The translations under genes and the position numbers were made by a program. Of a stretch of 64,000 bases of DNA, positions 53,760 to 62,740 are shown one piece after another. Under the pieces are notes generated by a model. It was not told where the DNA came from and did no database searches. It saw only the letters and a list, made by a program, of their open reading frames with translations. This DNA is from Nigerium massiliense (GTDB lineage: Bacteria; Actinomycetota; Actinomycetes; Propionibacteriales; Propionibacteriaceae): assembly GCF_000826085.1 (NCBI RefSeq), contig NZ_CCYM01000002.1:310001-374000 (forward strand). The letters run 5' to 3'. Each line of letters opens with the position of its first letter. The first letter of the stretch is position 1.

Positions 53760-54671
53760 TCAGATGCCCGCGTAGCTGTGCAGGCCGCTGACCAGCAGGT
53801 TGATGCCGACGAAGTTGAACCAGAACGTGATGACGCCGATGATCGCCAGGATCGCAGCCGGACGCCCCCGCCATCCAGCGGTCGAGCGCGCGTGCAGGTA
53901 GGCCGCGTAGACGACCCAGGTGATCAGCGACCAGGTCTCCTTGGGATCCCAGCCCCAGTAGCGGCCCCACGCGAACTCGGCCCAGATCGACCCGGCCGCG
54001 ATCGTGAAGGTCCACAGCGGGAAGGCGAACGCGTGCGCACGGTAGGCGAACCGGTCGAGCGCCTGCGCGGACGGGATGCGCGCCAGGTAGCCGTGGAGGG
54101 TGCCGCGACGCTCGGCACGTCCGCGGATCAGGAACAGGATGGACGCGATGGCGCCCAGGTTGAACAGCGCGCCGGAGATGCTGGCCGCGACGATGTGCAC
54201 GACGAACCACACCGAGTGCAGCGCCGGGACGAGCGGGGCGACGTCCACGTAGAAGACCGTCACGGCGAGGCCCTGCCCCACGGTGAGCAGCAGCGTCACG
54301 GGCAGGCCGAGCCAGCGCATCCCCTTCGCCGTGAGCAGCACCAGGGCCCCGATCGCGACGAACAGCATCGCGGTCGTGACGAACTCGTACATGTTGCCCC
54401 AGGGCGCGCGCTGGGCCGCGATCCCGCGCAGGACGACGCCGGCGAGGTGGGTGAGGAGGCCGATGGTCGCCAGTGCCACGCCGATACGGCCGAACTTATC
54501 GACGCGCAGGCGGTCGGTCTCGGAACGGGTCAGGTCGGTGACCGGGTTCCCGTCGTCGAGGTTGCGCGCGCTCGCCCACTCGGCCGAGAACGCGGCGAAC
54601 GCGACCAGGTAGATGACGGCCGACGTGACCATCGCCACGAATGAGTAGTAGCCGGCGCCGGTCAGCGTCAT
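53760..54671 (-). CDS. ccsB: Cytochrome c biogenesis protein CcsB/CcsA (ResC)
   Basis: 303 residues, about eight membrane helices. The heme-handling WWD-type motif reads RYWGWDPKETWSLITW, and conserved His residues flank it (AALHSVWFVVHI, HSYAGI end). With ResB it forms the system II heme transporter and synthetase that attaches heme to apocytochrome c outside the membrane. ATG overlaps the resB stop by 4 bp. Confidence 0.93.
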   Translation of the reverse strand: MTLTGAGYYSFVAMVTSAVIYLVAFAAFSAEWASARNLDDGNPVTDLTRSETDRLRVDKFGRIGVALATIGLLTHLAGVVLRGIAAQRAPWGNMYEFVTTAMLFVAIGALVLLTAKGMRWLGLPVTLLLTVGQGLAVTVFYVDVAPLVPALHSVWFVVHIVAASISGALFNLGAIASILFLIRGRAERRGTLHGYLARIPSAQALDRFAYRAHAFAFPLWTFTIAAGSIWAEFAWGRYWGWDPKETWSLITWVVYAAYLHARSTAGWRGRPAAILAIIGVITFWFNFVGINLLVSGLHSYAGI

Positions 54672-56290
54672 GGCGTCCCCTTCCTCGTCGATCGAGCCTG
54701 CGCAGGTTCCGGGTCGCGGGCCCCGGCGGGGTCGGACTCCTGTTCGCCAGGCGCGGGTGGTGGAGCTGCCCCGGCGGCGGCCGCGAGCTCGGCGACCTCC
54801 TCGTCGAGGCCGGTGCGGGCGTCCGCCCGGTCGAGGCCGCCGACCTCGACGGCGCTGCCGGACTCGCCGGGGACTGCGCGCACGAACAGGCGGCGCGGCC
54901 GGACGAACAGCGACAGGCACAGGCCCGCGACGGCGGCGACGATGGACCCGAACGTCAACGGCAGGCCCGGCGTGCTGGAAACCTGCAGCTTCGTCCACCG
55001 GCGCCAGTCCAGCAGGGTCAGCGTCGAACCGTTCGGCAGGTCCACCGCCTGGCCGGGCGACAGCCGGAAGTTCACGATCTTGCCGTCACGGGTGAGCTGC
55101 GTCATCCCCGTCTTGTCGAGGGAGTAGACGTTCTCGGGGCGTCCGGTCTCCTGCCGCGGCGGGCCCGACCACGCGTTGCAGAACATCTGCGGCTCGAGCG
55201 CGTCGGGGAAGATCGAGTGCGGGCCCTGCTGGTTGACGACCGCGGTGGGCAGGAAGAAGCACTCGAACGCCAGCCGCTGCGGACGGGCGTCCGGGGCCTT
55301 GATGACGCCCATCGATGTGAAGTTGCCGTCCTGGGGCAGGAACGCGACGGGACCGGAGAAGGCGACGTGGCCCTGCGGGTCCTTCACCTCGACGACGGGC
55401 GCGTAGCCGTGGCCGATGAGGTGGACGGCGGTGTCGCCCAGCGACAGCGGGTGGTTGACCTCGAGCGTGCCGGGCACGACCGCGGCGCCGGGGCCCTCCT
55501 GGCTGCGGACGTGCGCGGTGAAGACGCGAGCGGCGCCGCGCTGGACGGGACCGGTTTCGAACTTCGCGTCGAATTTGTCGACCCAGACGGTGAACGGCGC
55601 CAGGTCGGCCGGCCGGAAGGACCCCCCGGCGGAGAAGTCGTCGTACTGGGACAGGTTGTTGCTGAACGCCTGCCCCTCGACCACGATGACCGACCCCTTG
55701 TAACCGAACAGGGTGCTCCAGGCGACGCCGGCGAGGACGAAGACCAGGCTGACGTGGAACAACAGGTTGCCGAACTCCCGCAGATAGCCGCGCTCGGCCG
55801 AGACCGAGTCGTCCTGCCGCCGGACGCGGTAGCGCCGCTTGCGCAGCCAGGCTTCGGCGGCGTCCAGCGTCTCGCCCGCGGGCAGCGCGGACAGGCCGGT
55901 GGTGCTCTCGGGCAACCGACTCAGCCGTTTCGGCGTCCGGGGCGGCTGAGCGCGCAGGGATCGCGCGTACGTCGCGATGCGGGGCACGATGCAGCCGATC
56001 AGCGACAGGAACAGCAGCAGGTAGACCGCCGCGAACCACGGCGACGCGTAGACATCGAAGAGGCCGAGGGTGTCGTAGATCGGGCCGAGCGTGGGGTTGT
56101 CGCGGATGAAGTCGGAGACCTTGACGGGGTTGACCGGGCGCTGCGGGATCAGGGAGCCCGGCACGGCCGCGATCGCCAGCGCGAACAGCAGCACCAGCGC
56201 GGTGCGCATGCTTGTCAGCTGCGTCCACAGGAACCGCAGCGACTCGCGCGGGGTCAGCGGCGCGGCGTCCTCGGTGGTGTTCTTGGCCAT
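54668..56290 (-). CDS. resB: Cytochrome c biogenesis protein ResB
   Basis: 540 residues. Three N-terminal membrane helices (about 30-50, 85-110 and 180-200), a large extracytoplasmic domain and a fourth helix near 450 make the ResB layout. The cytoplasmic C-terminal 75 residues are Ala/Pro/Glu-rich and likely disordered. Partner of CcsB. Its start overlaps the ccdA stop by 1 bp and its stop overlaps ccsB by 4 bp. Confidence 0.93.
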   Translation of the reverse strand: MAKNTTEDAAPLTPRESLRFLWTQLTSMRTALVLLFALAIAAVPGSLIPQRPVNPVKVSDFIRDNPTLGPIYDTLGLFDVYASPWFAAVYLLLFLSLIGCIVPRIATYARSLRAQPPRTPKRLSRLPESTTGLSALPAGETLDAAEAWLRKRRYRVRRQDDSVSAERGYLREFGNLLFHVSLVFVLAGVAWSTLFGYKGSVIVVEGQAFSNNLSQYDDFSAGGSFRPADLAPFTVWVDKFDAKFETGPVQRGAARVFTAHVRSQEGPGAAVVPGTLEVNHPLSLGDTAVHLIGHGYAPVVEVKDPQGHVAFSGPVAFLPQDGNFTSMGVIKAPDARPQRLAFECFFLPTAVVNQQGPHSIFPDALEPQMFCNAWSGPPRQETGRPENVYSLDKTGMTQLTRDGKIVNFRLSPGQAVDLPNGSTLTLLDWRRWTKLQVSSTPGLPLTFGSIVAAVAGLCLSLFVRPRRLFVRAVPGESGSAVEVGGLDRADARTGLDEEVAELAAAAGAAPPPAPGEQESDPAGARDPEPAQARSTRKGTP

Positions 56291-57099
56291 CAGATCAGCA
56301 CCCCGAACCCGGCGGCCCACGAACGGACGACGCTCATCACGACGTCCCACCAGCCGGTGACGAGAAGGACGCCGACGGCGACCATCAAGAACCCGCCGAT
56401 GCGCTGCAGGAGAAGCCCGTGCCCGCGCACCCACCCCAGCGTGCCGGACAGCCGGGTGAAGCCCAGTCCGAACGCCAGGAACGGCAGCCCCAGCCCCAGC
56501 GCGTACACGAGCGCGAGGACCGCGCCGCGGACGGCGGTGGCCTCGTTGAGGGCGAGGTTGAGGACGACGGACAGCGCCGGGCCGATGCACGGCGTCCACC
56601 CGAGCCCGAAGACCACGCCGAGCAGCGGCGCGGACGCGACCCCGAACCGCGGCGCCGCGCTGAGCCGGACGGTGCGCTGGCCGATATGCAGGACGTCGGC
56701 GAAGATCAGGCCCAGCACGATCGCGAGGACGCCGACGACGACGTTGATCGCCTGCTGGTAGGCCTTCAGCAGGCTGCCCAGGCCGCCGAACAACGCCCCG
56801 GAGCTCACGAAGACCGCCGCGAAACCGGCGATGAACAGCGACGTGCCGGCCAGGATGCGCCCGCGGGCACTCTTCGTCTCGCCGCTGGTGATCTGGGACG
56901 CCGCCAGCCCGGTCGCGTACGACAGGTAGCCCGGCAGCAGCGGCAGCACACACGGAGAGAAGAACGACACCAGCCCCGCCAACAGGGCGACGGGCATCGC
57001 GATCAGCATCGAGCCGCCCACGGCGTCGCGGGCCCAGGTGCCGATGTCCAGCGGGACGATCATCACCTCCAGCGGGAGCTGCGCGAGGGTGCCGATCAT
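56290..57099 (-). CDS. ccdA: Cytochrome c biogenesis protein CcdA (thiol-disulfide transporter)
   Basis: 269 residues, six or seven helices. Redox cysteines are in FFSPCVLPLLPGYLSY and GLGWTPCIGPALS, the diagnostic CcdA/DsbD pair. It passes electrons from cytoplasmic thioredoxin to the outer thioredoxin-like protein encoded upstream. Start overlaps the tlpA stop by 4 bp (ATGA). Confidence 0.94.
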   Translation of the reverse strand: MIGTLAQLPLEVMIVPLDIGTWARDAVGGSMLIAMPVALLAGLVSFFSPCVLPLLPGYLSYATGLAASQITSGETKSARGRILAGTSLFIAGFAAVFVSSGALFGGLGSLLKAYQQAINVVVGVLAIVLGLIFADVLHIGQRTVRLSAAPRFGVASAPLLGVVFGLGWTPCIGPALSVVLNLALNEATAVRGAVLALVYALGLGLPFLAFGLGFTRLSGTLGWVRGHGLLLQRIGGFLMVAVGVLLVTGWWDVVMSVVRSWAAGFGVLI

Positions 57100-57656
57100 T
57101 TCCCCTCCGCCACGTCGGTGACGACCCCGGTGAGGGTGGCCTTCGTGGTCTCGCCGAGGATACGCGCGGCGATGCGGCCCTCGCGGTCGACGACGATCGT
57201 GCTGGGAATGGCGCTGGGCGGCAGGTCGCGGCCGAACGTCAGCAGCAGTGCGCCGTCGGGGTCGAACACGTTGACGTACGGCACCCCGAACGCCCGGACG
57301 AACGCCTGGGCGGGCTCCTTGGACAGGTCCCGGGTGTTGATGCCGACGAACGTCGCGGTGCCCTTGAGCTCCTTGGACGCGTCGGCCAGCGCCGGCGCCT
57401 CCTTCCGGCAGGGCGCGCACCACGAGCCCCAGACGTTGTAGACCAGCACGCCGCCGGGGTGCTGAGCGGAGTCGAACCGGGCGCCGTCGAGGGTCTCCCC
57501 GGCGATGCGCGGCGCGGGGCGGCGCTGGTCGGGCGGCACGGTGGTGAGCGTCCCGTCGCCGGACACGAACCCGCCCTCGCTGGCGGGCCGCGAGCCACAG
57601 CCGGATGCCACGAGGCCCAGCAGCAGCATCAGGACGGTCAGAAGCAGACGGCGCAC
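57096..57656 (-). CDS. TlpA/ResA-type thioredoxin-fold lipoprotein
   Basis: 186 residues. A lipoprotein signal with lipobox VASGC (Cys20) precedes a thioredoxin fold with the active site WCAPC (Cys80, Cys83). It keeps the heme-binding Cys pair of apocytochrome c reduced outside the membrane, receiving electrons from CcdA. GTG start. It follows the phosphatase gene by 4 bp and begins the tlpA-ccdA-resB-ccsB block, the same order as in mycobacteria. Confidence 0.92.
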   Translation of the reverse strand: MRRLLLTVLMLLLGLVASGCGSRPASEGGFVSGDGTLTTVPPDQRRPAPRIAGETLDGARFDSAQHPGGVLVYNVWGSWCAPCRKEAPALADASKELKGTATFVGINTRDLSKEPAQAFVRAFGVPYVNVFDPDGALLLTFGRDLPPSAIPSTIVVDREGRIAARILGETTKATLTGVVTDVAEGK

Positions 57657-57660
57657 GCGC

Positions 57661-58308
57661 TCACATCCCCGGACGGAAGATCTTCTTCTTCGCCGGGTAC
57701 AACTCGGCCGCGGGCTCGGTGTAGTCGACGCGGACGACGCGACCTTCGACGAAGGTGAAAGACGTGACGGACGCCAGCCGGCACTCGCGCGCGGCGGGGT
57801 TGTGCACCAGCGGACGTCCCTCGCTCGCCAGCCGGGCCATATAGATCGGGAGCTGATGGGCGACGATCACGGCCTGGCCGCCGGGAACCGCAGCGGCGGC
57901 GTCCGAGATGGCGGCGAGCATGCGGTCACGGACCGCCATGTAGGGCTCGCCCCAACTGGGCCGCAGCGGGTTCCACAGGTGCCGCAGGTTCTTCGGCAGC
58001 AGGAGCCGCTGGTTGAACCGGCCGAAACTCTGCCCCTCGAGCACGTTGGCGGCCTCGATCAGGCGTCGGTCGATGACGACGTCGAGGCCCGGGAAGTCCG
58101 CGGCGATCGGCGCCATCGTCTCGCGGGCGCGCTCCAGCGGGGAACAGCGCAGGTGCGAGATCGGCTTGCCGTCGAAGAACTCCCCCAGCTTGTCGGCCAT
58201 CTGCCGACCGAGCGCGGAGAGGTGGTAGCCGTCGGCGCGTCCGTAAAGGATGTGCTCGGGGTTCTCGACCTGGCCGTGCCGGCACACGTGAACGATCGTC
58301 GGCTGCAT
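57661..58308 (-). CDS. Histidine phosphatase family protein
   Basis: 215 residues. A phosphoglycerate-mutase-like phosphatase: the phospho-acceptor His is in VCRHGQVENP and the second His in IVAHQLPIYM, with SPLERARET as the typical arginine block. Substrate unknown. The ATG has GAGGAG 4 nt upstream; an ATG 12 bp earlier is less likely. It sits directly ahead of tlpA, as in mycobacteria. Confidence 0.88.
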   Translation of the reverse strand: MQPTIVHVCRHGQVENPEHILYGRADGYHLSALGRQMADKLGEFFDGKPISHLRCSPLERARETMAPIAADFPGLDVVIDRRLIEAANVLEGQSFGRFNQRLLLPKNLRHLWNPLRPSWGEPYMAVRDRMLAAISDAAAAVPGGQAVIVAHQLPIYMARLASEGRPLVHNPAARECRLASVTSFTFVEGRVVRVDYTEPAAELYPAKKKIFRPGM

Positions 58309-58397
58309 GAAACTCCTCATCGGGGCGTGTGGCCACCACTGTACGGCCTCCCGCAGACGGTTCCGCCCAGGCGTCCGCCTCCCTTTGCCGGCCCAGG

Positions 58398-58649
58398 CTA
58401 CCCCACCAAGGCCGTGCGCAGCGCCGTCTCGTCCACGAACCAGAGCGCGTGCTGGGCGCCGCGCACGAACGTCACGGGGACGTGATCGGTGTACTGGGCG
58501 CGCACGTCGGCGTCCTCGTCCACGTCAAAGGCCTGCCAGGACGCGTGGACGTCCTGACAGACCCTGTCGATGATGTGGACGGCGTCATCACACAGATGGC
58601 AGCCGTCCCGGACGAGCACCACCACGTCGGCGGCGTCGAGGTCGAGCAC
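58398..58649 (-). CDS. Glutaredoxin-like (DUF836) small thioredoxin-fold protein
   Basis: 83 residues. The thioredoxin-fold core has a CHLC redox pair (Cys17, Cys20) in VLVRDGCHLCDDA and a cis-Pro in DHVPVTFV. It matches the short actinobacterial glutaredoxin family encoded near cytochrome c and mycothiol genes. The electron partner is unknown. GTG start, 20 bp after bS22. Confidence 0.82.
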   Translation of the reverse strand: MLDLDAADVVVLVRDGCHLCDDAVHIIDRVCQDVHASWQAFDVDEDADVRAQYTDHVPVTFVRGAQHALWFVDETALRTALVG

Positions 58650-58669
58650 AGCTCAGCGGCTACGCGGCG

Positions 58670-58771
58670 CTACTTGCCTGCGCGACGACGCTGGATGCGC
58701 GTCCTCTTCAGCAGCTTGCGGTGCTTCTTCTTCGCCATCCTCTTGCGGCGCTTCTTGATGACCGAACCCAC
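58670..58771 (-). CDS. 30S ribosomal protein bS22 (33-residue, AURKAIP1/COX24-type)
   Basis: 33 residues starting GTG 58771 and ending TAG at 58670. The protein is almost entirely Lys and Arg and begins [11 protein letters not shown], the hallmark of the actinobacterial small-subunit protein bS22. AGGGG lies 7 nt before the start. Its small size makes it easy to miss in gene calling. It lies ahead of the glutaredoxin-like gene on the same strand. Confidence 0.93.
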
Positions 58772-58932
58772 GTGTCGACCCCTCACAATCCGGCCCAGAG
58801 CGGGGCCGGGAACTATCCGATAGATGCAATGTCTCGGCCCGACCACTGCCGAGCCAACTCACCTAGCTTACTCGCCCACGGCTACCCAGGCCTAATCGCC
58901 CGATCGGTACCGGCCACAGGGACGCCCGTGGG

Positions 58933-59496
58933 TCAGCGCAGGCGGGCGCGTTCCTCGAGGCGGCGGACGATCGTGCGCATCTTCAGCCCGGCGATGATCT
59001 GGAGGACGCCAGACACGAGGGCGCCGATGGCGAGGAACGCGATCAACGTGCTCAGCGCCAGCGCCGGCCACGCGAACAGGACGATGCCGAGGATCGCCGA
59101 GAACGCGCCGGCGGCGATGATCAGCCACTCACCGGTGATCTCCCTGCGGACCGTCCAGCCGAACGCGATCTGTCCGATGCCGGTGAGGATGAGCCAGACC
59201 GCGAAGATCAGGGCGAGGGCTGCGACGGCCACGCCGGGCCGGGTCAGGGCGAGGACGCCGGCCACGATGCCGATCAGGCCGAGCACACCGAGCAGCACGC
59301 GGTGGCCGGTGGGGGCGCCGGACAGCGCGAACGCGTTGAGGAGCGAGCCGATGCCGTCGAGCAGGAACCAGACGCCCAGCAGAGTGCCCAGCACCGCGAT
59401 GGTCGCCCCGGGCCACGCAAGCGCCACAATCCCCAAGACGACGGCGAGGACGCCGCGCAGGACGACCCAGGGCCATGATTTTCCGGACAACAACAT
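58933..59496 (-). CDS. HdeD-family (DUF308) membrane protein
   Basis: 187 residues, six hydrophobic helices in three similar pairs, each with a Gly-Ile-x-x-Leu-Ala-x-Pro-Gly-type turn (GIVALAWPG, GVLALTRPG, GIVLFAWPA). This is the DUF308 repeat of HdeD-like proteins, linked to acid resistance in enterobacteria; here the role is unknown. GGAGAG precedes the ATG by 8 nt. Confidence 0.85.
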   Translation of the reverse strand: MLLSGKSWPWVVLRGVLAVVLGIVALAWPGATIAVLGTLLGVWFLLDGIGSLLNAFALSGAPTGHRVLLGVLGLIGIVAGVLALTRPGVAVAALALIFAVWLILTGIGQIAFGWTVRREITGEWLIIAAGAFSAILGIVLFAWPALALSTLIAFLAIGALVSGVLQIIAGLKMRTIVRRLEERARLR

Positions 59497-59630
59497 GATG
59501 CACTCTCTCCACGTATCGCTTCGTCGCTCTCCACTCTTCGTCACCGCGAGCGCGCTTTCAACGAGTTCCCCCGGGTTTGCCTGTCGGAGAGGCATCTCGT
59601 TGCCCTGCGAGAGCGTGCGGGCACCGGGAC

Positions 59631-60653
59631 CTAGGCGGGCGAGGCGAGCCAGTCGTCGATCTCTCTCGACCAGCGGCGCTTGTCGGCGTCCGGCACCACC
59701 GACGCCGCGATGCTGGAGCGGGCGAGGCCGGCGAGCTCGTCGTCGCCGAGTCCGTGCACCTCCCGCGCGACCCGGTACTGGTCGGTCAGCCTGGAGAGGA
59801 AGAGCAGCGGGTCGTCTGCGCTCAGCGCGATCGGCACCCCGGAGGCCATCAGCTGGCGCAGCGGGACGTCCTCCTGGCGGCTGAAGATGCCGAGGTTGAC
59901 GTTGGACGTCGGGCAGATCTCCAGGGCGATCCCGCGGGCGGCGAGTTCCTCCAGCAGCGCCGGGTCCTCGGCGGCGCGGACGCCGTGCCCGAGGCGGTCG
60001 GGCTTGAGCGCGTCCAGCACCTGGCGCAGGTGACCGGGACCGAGCAACTCCCCGCCGTGCGGGACGCTGATCAGGCCGCCGCGCTTCGCGAGGCGGAACG
60101 CGGGTGCCCAGTCGGCGGTGTTGCCGCTGCGCTCGTCGTTGCTCAGCCCGAAGCCGATCACCTCGCCCGGGCCGTGTCCGGCGTTGCGCACCGCGAGGCG
60201 AGCCAGCGTGCGGGCGTCCAGCGGGTGCCGCCGCCGGGACGCCGCGACGATCAGCCCGACGCTCACGCCCGTCTCCGCGGACGCCGCCCTGCACTCGTCC
60301 CGGACGATGTCGAGCACGGCCTGGAGTCCGCCGACCTCGCCGGCGTACCCCGAGGGGTCGATCTGCAACTCCAGGCGCCGCGCGCCCTCGCGCGCGTCAT
60401 CCTCGATGGCGCGGCGCATCACAAAGCGGATGGCGTCCTCGCTCCGGACGACCCGGCGGGCCATCTCGTAAAGCGACTGAAATCGGTACCAGCCACGCTT
60501 GTCGGGCGGGATCTCGAGCGCGTCGGCGTCGAGCAGGGCGTCCGGGACCTCCATGTGCTCGCGGTCGGCCAACTCGCGCAGCGTCGGGACGCTCATCGAC
60601 CCGGTGAAGTGCAGGTGCAGGTGCGCCTTCGGCAACAGGTCGAGGTCACGCAT
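59631..60653 (-). CDS. add: Adenosine deaminase
   Basis: 340 residues. An amidohydrolase-fold purine deaminase converting adenosine to inosine. Zinc ligands are in KAHLHLHFTGS (His-x-His), with further catalytic residues in VPHGGELLG, RLGHGVRA, ICPTSNVNLG and the metal-binding Asp pair in LSADDPLL. The HLHFTG and HGGE variants replace the more common HLEG and HAGE. It follows proC by 19 bp as the third gene of asd-proC-add. Confidence 0.88.
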   Translation of the reverse strand: MRDLDLLPKAHLHLHFTGSMSVPTLRELADREHMEVPDALLDADALEIPPDKRGWYRFQSLYEMARRVVRSEDAIRFVMRRAIEDDAREGARRLELQIDPSGYAGEVGGLQAVLDIVRDECRAASAETGVSVGLIVAASRRRHPLDARTLARLAVRNAGHGPGEVIGFGLSNDERSGNTADWAPAFRLAKRGGLISVPHGGELLGPGHLRQVLDALKPDRLGHGVRAAEDPALLEELAARGIALEICPTSNVNLGIFSRQEDVPLRQLMASGVPIALSADDPLLFLSRLTDQYRVAREVHGLGDDELAGLARSSIAASVVPDADKRRWSREIDDWLASPA

Positions 60654-60672
60654 CGGGTCGCGGGGTCCCCCC

Positions 60673-62531
<1,859 letters not shown>

Positions 62532-62572
62532 GAGGCGCGGACCCCGCACGGTCAGGACGTCCGTGCCCGCCC

Positions 62573-62640
62573 GGTTGCCATCAGTTGCCATGCTGACGGC
62601 AACCCGCGTCGCCTGGAAATCATGATTGTTGCCCTATAAC
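62573..62640 (+). promoter_or_regulatory. GTTGCC repeat cluster and -10 TATAAC upstream of the GPH symporter
   Basis: GTTGCC occurs at 62574, 62584 and 62628, and the inverse GGCAAC at 62598-62603. The first two are one helical turn (10 bp) apart, and GGTTGCC/GGCAACC form an inverted repeat. TATAAC (62635-62640) could be a -10. A sugar-responsive operator is plausible. Confidence 0.35.
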
Positions 62641-62740
62641 GGGCGCATAACACTGGACCTACCCGAACCGCGTGCCGGAACCGGGCGTCTGCCGGGACAG
62701 ACAACGAAGCGCCCGGCACCTCGGAAGGATTTCACAGCAC

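Noticed and set aside
59631..60653. The HGGE and HLHFTG changes in adenosine deaminase as inactivating mutations.
   Set aside because: All metal-binding His and Asp residues are kept, and such variants are familiar in actinobacterial Add proteins; the enzyme is probably active.
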